A stretch of DNA of 24,676 bases from an uncultured Pseudomonadota bacterium (GCA_903890265.1 CAITAM010000550.1:1-24676); one strand, 5' to 3'; counted from the first letter of the stretch, positions 15,600-24,676 are shown. A program made the numbers and translations. The notes: generated by a model from the sequence alone, not told the origin.

Positions 15600-17183
15600 T
15601 CAGTTGGTCGGCGGCGACAGCGTTTCCATCTGCTGCAGTCGCTTCATCGCCTCCAGCGCCTTCAGCGACTGGTAGTTGATGCCAGCGGCATTGAGGCTCG
15701 AGCCTTCCTGGAACGGGAACTGCGGAATGGTCACGAGGAACTCCTTGACCTTCTGCTGCACCGGCACGAACAGCCAGATGTTGTCCGCGTACCAGCGGAT
15801 GTACATGTCCGACTCGAACGGCGTCTGCTCGTAGGGGTCGGCGCGCAGGTTGACGATGATCGGCCAGCCCGTGACCTTGCGCGTGCCGGTCGCGATGTTG
15901 CCCTCGTTCATCGCGAAGTTGACCTTCCAGTCGTTCCAGCGCACGGCATTGAGTTCACCGCCCTGGCCGAAGTAGAGGATCTCGTCGCGCGGCGGCGCCT
16001 TCGCCGTGCCCTGGAAATAGGGCATGAAGTTGTAGCCGTCGGCGTGCACCTTGAAGGTCTTGCCGTTGGCCTTGTAGCCGGCGGCGAGCTTCTCCTTGAC
16101 GTCCGGCACGCCGGCGGCGGCGAGCAGCGTCGGCATCCAGTCTTCCTGCGAGAAGATCTCGTTGTGCTTCGAGCCCGGCTTCACGACGCCCGGCCAGCGG
16201 ACCAGCATCGGCACGCGAAAGCCACCCTCGAACGTGGTGCCCTTCTCGCCGTGGAACGGCGTGGTGCCGCCGTCCGGCCAGGTGGCCTTCTCGGCGCCGT
16301 TGTCGGTGCCGTAGACGACGATCGTGTTCGCGGCAAGCCCGAGGGTGTCGACCTTCTTCAGGAGGTCGCCGACCATCTTGTCGTGCTCGACCATGCCATC
16401 GGCGTAGAGACCCACGCCCGTGACGCGGTCGGACGACGGCTTGAGGTGGGTCCAGACGTGCATGCGGGTCGTGTTGAACCAGACGAAGAACGGCTTGTTG
16501 CTGGCTGCCGCCTTGTCGATGAACTTCGACGCCGCGGCGTAGATCTCCTCGTCGATCGTCTCCTGACGCTTGACGTTGAGCGGGCCGGTGTCCTCGACGC
16601 GCTGGCCGCCCTTGCCGTCGGCAAAGGCGTGCAGCACGCCGCGCGGGCCGAACTTCTTCCGGAACTCCGGATCCTTCGGGTAGTAGTAGGTCTCCGGCTC
16701 TTCCTCGGCGTTCAGGTGGTAGAGGTTGCCGAAGAACTCGTCGAAGCCGTGCATCGTCGGCAGGTGCTTGTCGCGGTCGCCGAGGTGGTTCTTGCCGAAC
16801 TGGCCGGTGACGTAGCCCTGCTCCTTCAAGAGGTCGGCGATGGTCGGCGACCAGTCGGGGATGCCGTGGTCGCTGCCGGGCATGCCGATCGTCAGAAGAC
16901 CGGTGCGGAACGGGTGCTGGCCGAGAATGAACGACGCGCGTCCGGCCGTGCAGCTCTGCTGCGCGTAGGCGTCGGTGAACAGGCCGCCTTCCGCGGCGAG
17001 TCGGTCGATGTTCGGCGTCTGGTAGCCCATCACGCCGTGGTTGTAGGCGCTGATGTTGTGCACGCCGATGTCATCGCCCCAGATGACCAGGATGTTCGGC
17101 TTCTTGTCCGCGGCAGCGGCAGCGGCGCCCACCGCGAGGAGCGCCAGTGCCGCCACCGATCGCGTCCATTTGCTCAATCCCAT
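15600..17183 (-). CDS. Formylglycine-dependent sulfatase (arylsulfatase family)
   Basis: Hydrolyses sulfate esters, probably in the periplasm. ATG at 17183, with GGGAGG 6 bases upstream, gives 527 residues with a Sec signal peptide (about 1-25, ending AAAAAADKK). The sulfatase core starts PNILVIWGDDIG with metal ligands Asp37/Asp38. Cys78 in CTAGRAS is the residue converted to formylglycine (C-x-[PA]-x-R, alanine variant), with Arg82. GYVTGQFGKNHLGD and VYGTDNGAE (second metal-site Asp-Asn) follow in order. It requires a formylglycine-generating enzyme, which is not in the window. Single transcription unit with its own strong terminator. Natural substrate cannot be told from sequence. Confidence 0.94.
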   Translation of the reverse strand: MGLSKWTRSVAALALLAVGAAAAAADKKPNILVIWGDDIGVHNISAYNHGVMGYQTPNIDRLAAEGGLFTDAYAQQSCTAGRASFILGQHPFRTGLLTIGMPGSDHGIPDWSPTIADLLKEQGYVTGQFGKNHLGDRDKHLPTMHGFDEFFGNLYHLNAEEEPETYYYPKDPEFRKKFGPRGVLHAFADGKGGQRVEDTGPLNVKRQETIDEEIYAAASKFIDKAAASNKPFFVWFNTTRMHVWTHLKPSSDRVTGVGLYADGMVEHDKMVGDLLKKVDTLGLAANTIVVYGTDNGAEKATWPDGGTTPFHGEKGTTFEGGFRVPMLVRWPGVVKPGSKHNEIFSQEDWMPTLLAAAGVPDVKEKLAAGYKANGKTFKVHADGYNFMPYFQGTAKAPPRDEILYFGQGGELNAVRWNDWKVNFAMNEGNIATGTRKVTGWPIIVNLRADPYEQTPFESDMYIRWYADNIWLFVPVQQKVKEFLVTIPQFPFQEGSSLNAAGINYQSLKALEAMKRLQQMETLSPPTN

Positions 17184-17238
17184 AGTGCCTCCCAGGCGTG
17201 TGACAATCATGTGACGCAATACGCGCCGCATTTGACGA

Positions 17239-17268
17239 AGTGTAGCCAGTAGCCGCGGCCACTGTCGC
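17239..17268 (-). promoter_or_regulatory. Candidate promoter of the sulfatase gene
   Basis: On the minus strand, GCGACA (17263-17268) and TACACT (17239-17244) are 18 bases apart, about 55 bases before the sulfatase ATG. The -35 matches only in its GACA part. Confidence 0.35.
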
Positions 17269-17289
17269 GGATTTTCGGCGCCAGCGGCG

Positions 17290-17751
17290 TTACAGCGGCG
17301 TGCCACCGGGCGTGGAGGAGCCGTAGAGGTACTGCACGAAGCCAGGCGCGTTGCCGATCCGGTCGTAGAGCCGGCGCGCGGTGGCGTTGGTCTCGTGCGT
17401 GAGCCAGTACGGCGGGTTGGCGCCCGCGGTCGCGGCCGCCCCGGCGACGGCCTCGATCAGCTGCCGGCCCGCACCCGTGCCGCGCAGCGCGGGCTCGACA
17501 TACAGGTCCTGCAGGTAGCAGGCCGGTACTTCCGACCAGGTGTCCCCGTGGTAGAGAAAATGCACGAAACCCTGCAGCACGCCAGCGTTATCGCGTGCAC
17601 CGAGCGCGTGGAACTCGCCGCGCTGCAGGCGGCCCCAGGTGGCGGCCGTGACGGCCTCGGGCAACCGCACCTCGTAGAACACCTGGTAGGCCGTCCACAG
17701 CTGCAGCCAGCGACCGTGATCCGGGTCAGTGATGCGCGTGATGGTGAGCAT
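17290..17751 (-). CDS. GNAT-family N-acetyltransferase
   Basis: 153 residues from ATG 17751 (AGAGGT about 8 bases upstream); a longer frame to 17916 adds a basic N-terminal stretch not typical of the family. The GNAT core is visible: strand FVHFLYHGDTW, then YLQDLYVEPALRGTGAGRQL, containing the acetyl-CoA pyrophosphate loop RGTGAG (90-95), and the late WLTHETNATARRLYDRIG segment, where Asn and Tyr are commonly conserved. It resembles the YjaB/diamine-acetyltransferase-like group, but the substrate is unknown. Cytoplasmic, single gene. Confidence 0.9.
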   Translation of the reverse strand: MLTITRITDPDHGRWLQLWTAYQVFYEVRLPEAVTAATWGRLQRGEFHALGARDNAGVLQGFVHFLYHGDTWSEVPACYLQDLYVEPALRGTGAGRQLIEAVAGAAATAGANPPYWLTHETNATARRLYDRIGNAPGFVQYLYGSSTPGGTPL

Positions 17752-18064
17752 GGCGGGACCTCTGCCGGCAGTGATACGGGATCGTACCCTGAACCGCGCC
17801 GGTGCCTCGACCCGCCCGGAGTCGAGGCTGGCCGACCGCAAGTGGCTCCGCACGGGCGTGCGGCGGTACGGCCGGTCCCGCCAGATGACCGCCGATCTTC
17901 GCTGCACTGCAACCACCGGTCAGGCGACCGCGCCGGCAATGCGGCGGGCAGCCGATGAAACAGGGGGCATGCGCCGTGCGGCGCGCGACACCACGCGTGG
18001 GCCGTCGCAGCCACCCCTGCCGCAGGCCATCAGGGTCGGCGATCCCGGGCGAGACGCCGGGGTG
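17752..18064. other. Intergenic region with no recognisable gene
   Basis: 313 bases between the GNAT gene and tRNA-Cys. Open frames here are GC-driven and lack ribosome sites or domain signals. A bulged hairpin at 18044-18061 (CCCG-GCG / CGC-CGGG), directly after the tRNA-Cys 3' end on the minus strand, and a weak 5-bp hairpin at 17971-17984 may help end the tRNA transcript. The GNAT promoter must also be here; I see no clear one. Confidence 0.5.
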
Positions 18065-18138
18065 TGGAGGCTAGGGTCGGAATCGAACCGGCGTAGACGG
18101 CTTTGCAGGCCGCTGCATGACCACTCTGCCACCTAGCC
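18065..18138 (-). tRNA. cysT: tRNA-Cys (anticodon GCA)
   Basis: Cloverleaf on the minus strand: acceptor GGCTAGG with CCTAGCC, encoded TCCA end, anticodon arm GCGGC / CTGCAAA / GCCGT giving GCA, T loop TTCGATT. The T stem (GCCGG / CCGAC) contains one C-A mismatch. It lies 84 bases downstream of tRNA-Gly, matching the glyW-cysT order after pgsA in E. coli. Confidence 0.96.
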
Positions 18139-18222
18139 AGAGAACCGGGCCGCCGTACGCGTGGCGTCGGTCGCGCAACCCGAACACCGGCTGTAGGGCC
18201 GGCGGTCGCGACGGAGAGAATC

Positions 18223-18298
<76 letters not shown>

Positions 18299-18339
18299 CC
18301 CGTGGCGAACCCGTAATTCTAACGACCGAACCGCGCCTG

Positions 18340-18894
18340 TCAAGAATTCTGGGCGCGATTGAGGTCGGGCCACGCCGCCTTGAGATAGAGCGCCATGGAC
18401 CAGAGCGTCAGCACCGCGGCGAGCGCCGTGAGCCCGAGGCCGATCTCGTACACCGGCACGCCCCAGAGCGGCACGCGGTAGAGGAGCAGCGCGATGCCGA
18501 CGATCTGCGCCACCGTCTTGACCTTGCCGAGCGCCGAGACCGCGACCTTGCCGCGTGCGCCGATCTCGGCCATCCACTCGCGCAGCGCGCTGATCGCGAT
18601 CTCGCGGCCGATAATGACGGCGGCGGTGAGCGCGAGGTACCAGTCGTGGTCGCGGCTGACGATCAGCACGAGCGCGGTCGCGACCATCAACTTGTCGGCC
18701 ACGGGATCGAGGAAGGTCCCGAGCGGCGAGACCTGGCCGGTCTTGCGGGCGATCCAGCCGTCCAGTGAATCCGTGACCCCGGCCAGCAGGAAGAGCAGGC
18801 CCGCGGCCCGGTCCGACCACGCGCTTGGCAGGTAGAAAAGAATCACGACCAGCGGGATCAGCGCGATCCTGAGCCCCGTGAGCAGGTTTGGCAG
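18340..18894 (-). CDS. pgsA: CDP-diacylglycerol-glycerol-3-phosphate 3-phosphatidyltransferase PgsA
   Basis: Inner-membrane enzyme that makes phosphatidylglycerophosphate, the first committed step to phosphatidylglycerol and cardiolipin. The CDP-alcohol phosphotransferase motif is present: TDSLDGWIARKTG followed by GTFLDPVADK (D-G-x2-A-R-x8-G-x3-D-x3-D). Several membrane helices follow. The conserved family N terminus, LPNLLTGLRIALIPLVVILF, is encoded in frame upstream of the first ordinary start (GTG 18846), but no ATG, GTG or TTG exists in the open stretch up to the stop at 18982-18984. I therefore mark the CTG at 18894 as the probable start (MPNLLTGLR), with low certainty about that codon. 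It follows uvrC closely, as in many gammaproteobacteria. Confidence 0.9.
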   Translation of the reverse strand: MPNLLTGLRIALIPLVVILFYLPSAWSDRAAGLLFLLAGVTDSLDGWIARKTGQVSPLGTFLDPVADKLMVATALVLIVSRDHDWYLALTAAVIIGREIAISALREWMAEIGARGKVAVSALGKVKTVAQIVGIALLLYRVPLWGVPVYEIGLGLTALAAVLTLWSMALYLKAAWPDLNRAQNS

Positions 18895-18913
18895 GCCGCG
18901 CGCGTAACGGTGA

Positions 18914-20827
18914 CTAAGCGGTGGGATGGAGGTGCTCGTAAATCGCCTCAGCCAGACGACGGCTGATGCCGTGCACCTGTGTTAAGTCCTCGATCCCCGC
19001 CCCGGCGATGGCCTGCAGCCCGCCGAAACGCTTCAGGAGTTCGCGCCGCTTGCGCGGTCCCAGCCCCGGGATCTCCTCGAGCACCGACTCGGTACGTGCC
19101 TTGGCGCGCCGGCCGCGATGCCCGGTGATCGCAAACCGGTGCGCCTCATCGCGCACCCGCTGGATCAGATGCAGGGCGCGCGACTCGGCCGAAAGTATAG
19201 TCGGCACCTCCTCACCCAACAAGAAAAGCCGCTCCTGGCCAGGCCGCCGGTCGGCCCCTTTCGCGACACCGGCCACGCGCGGCAGCGTCACCCCAAGCTC
19301 GGTCAGCACCTCGGCCGCCTGCGCGAGCTGTCCCGGTCCGCCGTCGATCAACAGCAGGTCCGGCAGCACGCCCTCGCCCGCCTTCAGCCGCCGGTAACGG
19401 CGGGTCAGCGCCTGGCGCATCGCGCCGTAGTCATCACCGGGCGCGAGACCGTCGATGTTGAACCGCCGGTAATCGCTCTTGAGCGGCCCCTCGGGCCCGA
19501 ACACGACGCAGGAGGCCACGGTCAGCTCGCCACCCGTGTGGCTGATGTCAAAGCATTCGATCCGCCGTGGCGGCCCGGCCATGCCGAGCGCCGCACCCAC
19601 CGCGGCGAGCGCCGCGCTCACGCTGACCTGGGTCGCGGCGCGCATCGCGAGCGCCTGCTCGGCGTTTTGCCTCGTCAGTTCGAGGAACCGCGTCTTCATG
19701 CCGCGGCTGGGACGGTGCAGCGTGACGCGTCGCCCCGCCCGCTCGCTCAGCGTCGCAATGAGCGCGGCGCTGTCGTCGACCGCGTGCTCGATGACAATCT
19801 CGGGCGGGGCCTCGCGCGCGAGGTAGTACTGGGCGAGAAATGCGCTCAAGACGGCATCGTCCTCGGCGAGTGCCGAGCGCGGGAAGAAATTCGTCGTGCC
19901 GAGGTTGCGACCGCCGCGAATGTGCATGACGGCAACGCAGTACTCACCGGGCTCGGCCGCCACGGCCACCACGTCGAGATCCAGGTCCGCATCGGTGGTG
20001 GAGGACACGATCTGGTCGGCCTGCACCTGCTTCAGCGCGGCGAGCTGGTCGCGCAGCACCGCGGCCTTCTCGTACTCGAGGCGCTCCGCGTGCGCCTCCA
20101 TCCGCCGGCCGAGCTCGATAGCCACCTCGTCATTGCGACCCTCGAGTACGGCGATGGCCGTGCCGACGTCGGCCTGGTACTCGTCGCGGCCGATGAGCCC
20201 GACGCAGGGCGCGGAGCAGCGCTCGATCTGGTGCTGCAGGCACGGCCGGCTGCGGTTCGCGAAGTAGCTGTCCTCGCAGTTCCTGAGCTTGAAGAGCTTC
20301 TGCAGCTGATGCAGCGTTTCGCGCACGGCGCGCGAGTTCGGGTAGGGCCCGAACAGGCGCCCCGGCACACGGCGCGAGCCCCGGTAGTAGGCGAGGCGCG
20401 GGAAGTCCTGGCTGGTGTTCACGTAGAGGTACGGAAAGCTCTTGTCGTCGCGCAGCAGGATGTTGTAGCGCGGCCGGTGCTTCTTGATCAGGTTGTACTC
20501 GAGGATCAGCGCCTCGGTATCGGAGTTGACGACCGTGATTTCGCAGCCCGCGACCTGGCGCACCATCGCGGCGACCTTCGGGTGCAGCTGGTCCGGGCGG
20601 AAGTAGCTCGCCACGCGGCTCTTCAGGTTCTTGGCCTTGCCGACGTAGAGGATCGTGCCGTCGGCACCGAGCATGCGGTAAATGCCGGGCCGGTTCGGCA
20701 GCGAGGCCACGAACTCCCTGGGCTCGAAGGCGGCCGCGGGTGGCGCCCTGCCGTCCCGGTGGTCGTTGCCGTCGCCCGCGTCCCGGACCTTCTCGTCGCC
20801 GTCGCCGCTGCTGCCCGCCGCGCCCAT
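18914..20827 (-). CDS. uvrC: Excinuclease ABC subunit C
   Basis: Endonuclease subunit of UvrABC nucleotide excision repair; makes both incisions around a lesion. From ATG 20827 there are 637 residues: GIY-YIG nuclease domain (GIY at 48-50, YVGKAKNLKSR from 61) for the 3' cut, a UVR UvrB-binding motif around EAHAERLEYEKAAVLRDQLA, an RNase H-like domain for the 5' cut (ECFDISHTGGE, LLLIDGGPGQL) and a C-terminal helix-hairpin-helix pair (IPGLGPRKRRELLKRFGG). An acidic tail of about 30 extra residues precedes the GIY domain compared with E. coli. GTG 20836, which overlaps the upstream stop as GTGA, is an alternative start; the ATG has a better GGTGAG site. Confidence 0.96.
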   Translation of the reverse strand: MGAAGSSGDGDEKVRDAGDGNDHRDGRAPPAAAFEPREFVASLPNRPGIYRMLGADGTILYVGKAKNLKSRVASYFRPDQLHPKVAAMVRQVAGCEITVVNSDTEALILEYNLIKKHRPRYNILLRDDKSFPYLYVNTSQDFPRLAYYRGSRRVPGRLFGPYPNSRAVRETLHQLQKLFKLRNCEDSYFANRSRPCLQHQIERCSAPCVGLIGRDEYQADVGTAIAVLEGRNDEVAIELGRRMEAHAERLEYEKAAVLRDQLAALKQVQADQIVSSTTDADLDLDVVAVAAEPGEYCVAVMHIRGGRNLGTTNFFPRSALAEDDAVLSAFLAQYYLAREAPPEIVIEHAVDDSAALIATLSERAGRRVTLHRPSRGMKTRFLELTRQNAEQALAMRAATQVSVSAALAAVGAALGMAGPPRRIECFDISHTGGELTVASCVVFGPEGPLKSDYRRFNIDGLAPGDDYGAMRQALTRRYRRLKAGEGVLPDLLLIDGGPGQLAQAAEVLTELGVTLPRVAGVAKGADRRPGQERLFLLGEEVPTILSAESRALHLIQRVRDEAHRFAITGHRGRRAKARTESVLEEIPGLGPRKRRELLKRFGGLQAIAGAGIEDLTQVHGISRRLAEAIYEHLHPTA

Positions 20828-20832
20828 GCCGC

Positions 20833-21549
20833 TCACCGCAACGCGCGCGCCGCGCCCCGTCGCGGGTCGGCGTCGAGGAGTTCGCGCGCGCCCAGGAACA
20901 CGGCCGCGAACATGTCGGCCGTCAGCCGTCGGGTCTGGGTGTTGTAGCGACTGCAGTGATAGGAATCGATCAGCGTGCGCCCGTCGCCGAGGTCGTGCCG
21001 CGCGCCGTGCGCAAACGGAAACGCGCGCCCCTTCTCGCCGAGGGCTGCCAGCACCGCCTCGTGCGCGACCCGCCCGAGGGCGATGACGACGCCACCGGCC
21101 GGCACGCGCGCGAGATCGGCGGCGAGGTATCCCGCGCACGCCCGCACCTCCGCGGGGAGCGGCTTGTTCGCGGGCGGCGCGCAGCGCGCGGCATTGGTGA
21201 TGCGCGCCTCGATGAGGGTCAGCCCGTCATCGGCGGCGACGCTCACCGGTGCGGAGGAGAAGCCGTGCGCGTAGAGGGTTTCGTAGAGAAGGATGCCGGC
21301 GTGATCGCCGGTGAACGGCCGACCGGTACGGTTCGCGCCGTGCAGGCCCGGCGCCAGCCCAACGACCAGGAGCCTCGGCGCCTCGACACCGAACGCCGGC
21401 ACCGGCAGGCCCCGGTAGCCCGGCCGCGCGGCGCGGCAGTCGGCCAGGTACGCGGCGAGCCTCGGGCAGCGGACGCAATCGGCTGCGAACGCCTCGGCCC
21501 TCGCGGGCGAGCCCTGCTCGGCCGTGCGCGCCACGGCGCGCTCAGTCAC
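20833..21549 (-). CDS. Uracil-DNA glycosylase, family 5 (UdgB)-like
   Basis: Removes uracil (and possibly other deaminated bases) from DNA at the start of base excision repair. Family signs: LVVGLAPGLHGANRTGRPF with following TGD (motif A, the glycine-alanine-asparagine form of family 5) and a late motif HCSRYNTQTRRLT. Cysteines in CVRCPRL and in NAARCAPP...RACAGYL could bind a 4Fe-4S cluster. Start: GTG 21549 overlaps the icd stop by 8 bases; GTG 21573, which has a weak GGGA site and lies inside icd, is an alternative that adds 8 residues. The stop lies 5 bases inside the GTG/ATG start region of uvrC, so two repair genes are directly coupled. Confidence 0.88.
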   Translation of the reverse strand: MTERAVARTAEQGSPARAEAFAADCVRCPRLAAYLADCRAARPGYRGLPVPAFGVEAPRLLVVGLAPGLHGANRTGRPFTGDHAGILLYETLYAHGFSSAPVSVAADDGLTLIEARITNAARCAPPANKPLPAEVRACAGYLAADLARVPAGGVVIALGRVAHEAVLAALGEKGRAFPFAHGARHDLGDGRTLIDSYHCSRYNTQTRRLTADMFAAVFLGARELLDADPRRGAARALR

Positions 21550-22876
21550 CCATGTGGCGGCAGATGGCTTCACCGAATCCCGAGCAGGACATCAGCGTCG
21601 CCCCCGGAATCAGCCGCTGCATCTCCTCGGCGACCGGCGCCCGGGCCGCGAGGTCGCGCTTCGGCCGACGGATGGCCTCGCGCAGGCGCGCGAGATCGTA
21701 GGTGAGTTCCTTCGCGGCGATGGTGTTCGCGACACCCTTGATGACGAGGTCCGCAGCCTCGACCCAGCCGATGTAGCGCAGCATCATCTCGGCGGACAGC
21801 ACGAGCGAACCGGGGTTGACGCGGTCCTTGCCGGCAAAGCCCGGCGCCGTGCCGTGGGTCGCCTCGAACACGGCCACGCCGTCGCCGATGTTGGCGCCGG
21901 GGGCAATGCCGATGCCACCGACCTGAGCGGCCAGCGCGTCGGAGATGTAGTCGCCGTTCAGGTTCAGCGTCGCCACTACGTCGTATTCTTCCGGTCGCAG
22001 CAGCACCTGCTGCAGGAAGTTGTCGGCGATGACGTCCTTGACGACGATCTCGTTTCCGGTGGTCGGGTTGTCGAACGTCATCCACGGGCCGTCGCCGATC
22101 GGCTTTGCGCCAAACTCGTCGCGCGCCACGTCGTAGCCCCAGTTGCGGAAGGCTCCCTCCGTGTACTTCATGATGTTGCCCTTGTGCACGAGGGTGACGG
22201 ACACCCGGTCGTTATCGACGGCGTACTGCAGGGCCTTGCGCACGAGGCGCTTCGAGCCGTCGCGGGACACGGGCTTGATGCCGATGCCGGACGAGTCCGG
22301 GAAGCGTATGCCCTTGGCATGCAGTTCAACCTGCAGGAACTCGATCAGGCGCTTCACGTCCGCGGAATCGGCGGCGTACTCGATACCGGCGTAGATGTCC
22401 TCCGTGTTCTCGCGGAAGATGATCATGTCGGTCATCGACGCGTCCTGCATCGGCGAGGCGACACCCGGGAAATAGCGGATGGGTCGCACGCAGGCGTACA
22501 GGTCCAGCGTCTGGCGGATGGCGACGTTGAGCGAGCGGATGCCGCCCCCGATCGGCGTGCCGAGCGGCCCCTTCATCGAGACCACGAAATCCTTAAGCGC
22601 GGCCAGGGTCTCGTCCGGGCACCAGGCACCGGGGCCGTAGACGCGGTTCGCCTTCTCGCCCGCGTAGACCTCCATCCAGGCGATCGAGCGCGTGCCACCG
22701 TAGGCCAGCCGGACCGCTTCATCGACGACCCGGCGCATGACCGGCGTCACGTCGATGCCGATGCCGTCGCCTTCGATGTACGGGATGATCGGCCGGTCGG
22801 GGACGCTGAGCGAAAAATCGTCGCGAAGGGTGATGCGGTCGCCGTCGGTGGGCGGCACGATGCGGTCATAGGTCAT
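21542..22876 (-). CDS. icd: Isocitrate dehydrogenase (NADP-dependent)
   Basis: Converts isocitrate to 2-oxoglutarate and CO2 in the TCA cycle. ATG 22876 has AGGA about 8 bases upstream, giving 444 residues (E. coli 416). The substrate loop IRSLNVAIRQTLDLYACVRP carries Ser115, aligned with E. coli Ser113, the residue phosphorylated by AceK, plus Arg121 and Arg131. DMIIFRENTEDIYAGIEYAAD and LVHKGNIMKYTEGAF are also typical of the E. coli-type enzyme. The reading frame extends upstream but without a ribosome site. It lies downstream of aceA on the same strand, separated by a stable hairpin, so separate control is likely. Confidence 0.96.
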   Translation of the reverse strand: MTYDRIVPPTDGDRITLRDDFSLSVPDRPIIPYIEGDGIGIDVTPVMRRVVDEAVRLAYGGTRSIAWMEVYAGEKANRVYGPGAWCPDETLAALKDFVVSMKGPLGTPIGGGIRSLNVAIRQTLDLYACVRPIRYFPGVASPMQDASMTDMIIFRENTEDIYAGIEYAADSADVKRLIEFLQVELHAKGIRFPDSSGIGIKPVSRDGSKRLVRKALQYAVDNDRVSVTLVHKGNIMKYTEGAFRNWGYDVARDEFGAKPIGDGPWMTFDNPTTGNEIVVKDVIADNFLQQVLLRPEEYDVVATLNLNGDYISDALAAQVGGIGIAPGANIGDGVAVFEATHGTAPGFAGKDRVNPGSLVLSAEMMLRYIGWVEAADLVIKGVANTIAAKELTYDLARLREAIRRPKRDLAARAPVAEEMQRLIPGATLMSCSGFGEAICRHMGD

Positions 22877-22963
22877 CGGTAAGGTCCTGCAGGGTCGGCG
22901 CGCGTAGCCTACCACGGGACCCCCGCCGGACGGGTCGGTCGGACGGGCCGGTCGGGGGGACCG

Positions 22964-22990
22964 GGCGGGCACGCCGACGGCGTGCCCGCC
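22964..22990 (-). terminator. Hairpin after isocitrate lyase
   Basis: 12-bp stem GGCGGGCACGCC / GGCGTGCCCGCC with a 3-base loop, starting 11 bases after the aceA stop. On the minus strand it is followed by C-rich sequence rather than T, so it may act as a terminator with Rho or as a 3'-end stabiliser. Confidence 0.6.
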
Positions 22991-23001
22991 GGCCGCGCGG
23001 A

Positions 23002-24285
<1,284 letters not shown>

Positions 24286-24472
24286 CGTCACTCCTTGGGG
24301 TGCCGCCGGAGCGACACGGGTTTGGGCAGATCGAAATCAGGGCACGGTGTCCCGCTCATGGGGCGCAGCGGTGCAGCGGTCGTGCTGCGTCGCGATACTA
24401 GCCGTGCCAGACGCCTCGCCACAATGCGAGAATCGACAATTGGCAGGACACGGTCCGCGACGGAGGGACGTG
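24286..24472. promoter_or_regulatory. Divergent promoter region of aceA and the pseudouridine synthase gene
   Basis: 187 bases between divergent starts. The aceA ribosome site (AAGGAG) and that of the plus-strand gene (GGAGGG) are clear. TAGTAT on the minus strand, in TGGCACGGCTAGTAT, may be a -10 for aceA. No operator palindrome was recognised. Confidence 0.4.
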
Positions 24473-24676
24473 ATGCGTCTCATTCTCGTCAACAAGCCGT
24501 TTCAGGTGCTGACCCGCTTCACGCCGGACGGCGGCAAGCGCTGCCTCGCCGACGTGCTGTCGGCGCCGGGGGCCTTCCCGGCCGGACGCCTCGATTATGA
24601 CAGCGAGGGTCTCGTGCTCCTGACCGACGACGGCGCGCTGCAGGCGGGCATCACCGATCCGCGCCACCGCCTTGCC
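24473..24676 (+). CDS. rluE: RluE-type 23S rRNA pseudouridine synthase (partial)
   Basis: The first 68 codons of a small RsuA/RluE-family pseudouridine synthase; the rest is beyond the window. ATG 24473 has GGAGGG just upstream. The visible part starts LILVNKPFQVLTRFTP and contains GRLDYDSEGLVLLTDDG with the catalytic Asp of the family (GRLD). It lacks an N-terminal S4 domain, which fits RluE (modifies U2457 in E. coli 23S rRNA) better than RsuA or RluB. The frame is open to the edge. Assignment among RluE-like enzymes is likely but not certain from this fragment. Confidence 0.88.
   Translation, partial: MRLILVNKPFQVLTRFTPDGGKRCLADVLSAPGAFPAGRLDYDSEGLVLLTDDGALQAGITDPRHRLA

Noticed and set aside
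15513..17252. 579-residue plus-strand frame opposite the sulfatase
   Set aside because: Antisense shadow; Val/Arg/Leu-rich without motifs.
19118..20947. 609-residue plus-strand frame opposite uvrC
   Set aside because: Antisense shadow of uvrC, with biased composition and no recognisable motif.
24396..24412. Sigma-54-like element TGGCACG (minus strand) upstream of aceA
   Set aside because: The -24 half is good, but the GC needed 10 bases further at -12 is absent (TAGTAT instead).

Overview
The window is chromosomal DNA of very high GC content from a gammaproteobacterium. Three things point there: a complete System I cytochrome c maturation operon in the order ccmABCDEFGHI, the uvrC-pgsA-tRNA-Gly-tRNA-Cys arrangement known from Enterobacteria and relatives, and an E. 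coli-type NADP isocitrate dehydrogenase next to isocitrate lyase. I cannot name the genus. Because of the GC content almost every gene has long antisense shadow frames, and these are left out.

Region 1 (1-6797, minus strand) holds the ccm operon, read from ccmA (about 6289) down to ccmI, which runs off the left edge. Nearly every junction overlaps by 1-8 bases (ATGA, GTGA, TGATG), and most starts are GTG or TTG, so translation looks tightly coupled. A two-CBS-domain protein lies just upstream. Region 2 (6968-7958) holds a YciH/SUI1 protein with a flavodoxin-like gene (minus) and a tRNA-Leu(UAA) (plus).

Region 3 (7982-17751) is the accessory part. It carries a DUF3237 protein, a secreted S1-family protease with an unusual specificity pocket, a small lipoprotein, a membrane-anchored TIR-TolB_N-TPR protein, a glycine-zipper lipoprotein, a lipoprotein quinohaemoprotein alcohol dehydrogenase (PQQ plus haem c) with an Asp-Tyr-Asp signature typical of lanthanide-dependent enzymes, a formylglycine-type sulfatase ending in a strong terminator, and a GNAT acetyltransferase. 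This block lies between tRNA-Leu(UAA) on one side and tRNA-Cys/tRNA-Gly on the other. In E. coli these three tRNAs form one unit after pgsA, so the block marks a rearrangement relative to that order.

Region 4 (18065-24676) is core genome on the minus strand: tRNA-Cys, tRNA-Gly, pgsA (no ordinary start codon for its conserved N terminus), uvrC, a family 5-like uracil-DNA glycosylase and icd, the last three overlapping or nearly so; then aceA, separated by a hairpin. A divergent RluE-type pseudouridine synthase runs off the right edge.

Functional links I infer: the ccm machinery would attach haem to the dehydrogenase's CXXCH domain; the sulfatase could release alcohols that the dehydrogenase oxidises in the periplasm; icd and aceA form the branch point of the glyoxylate shunt. 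No CRISPR array, insertion sequence, prophage or integrase is visible.
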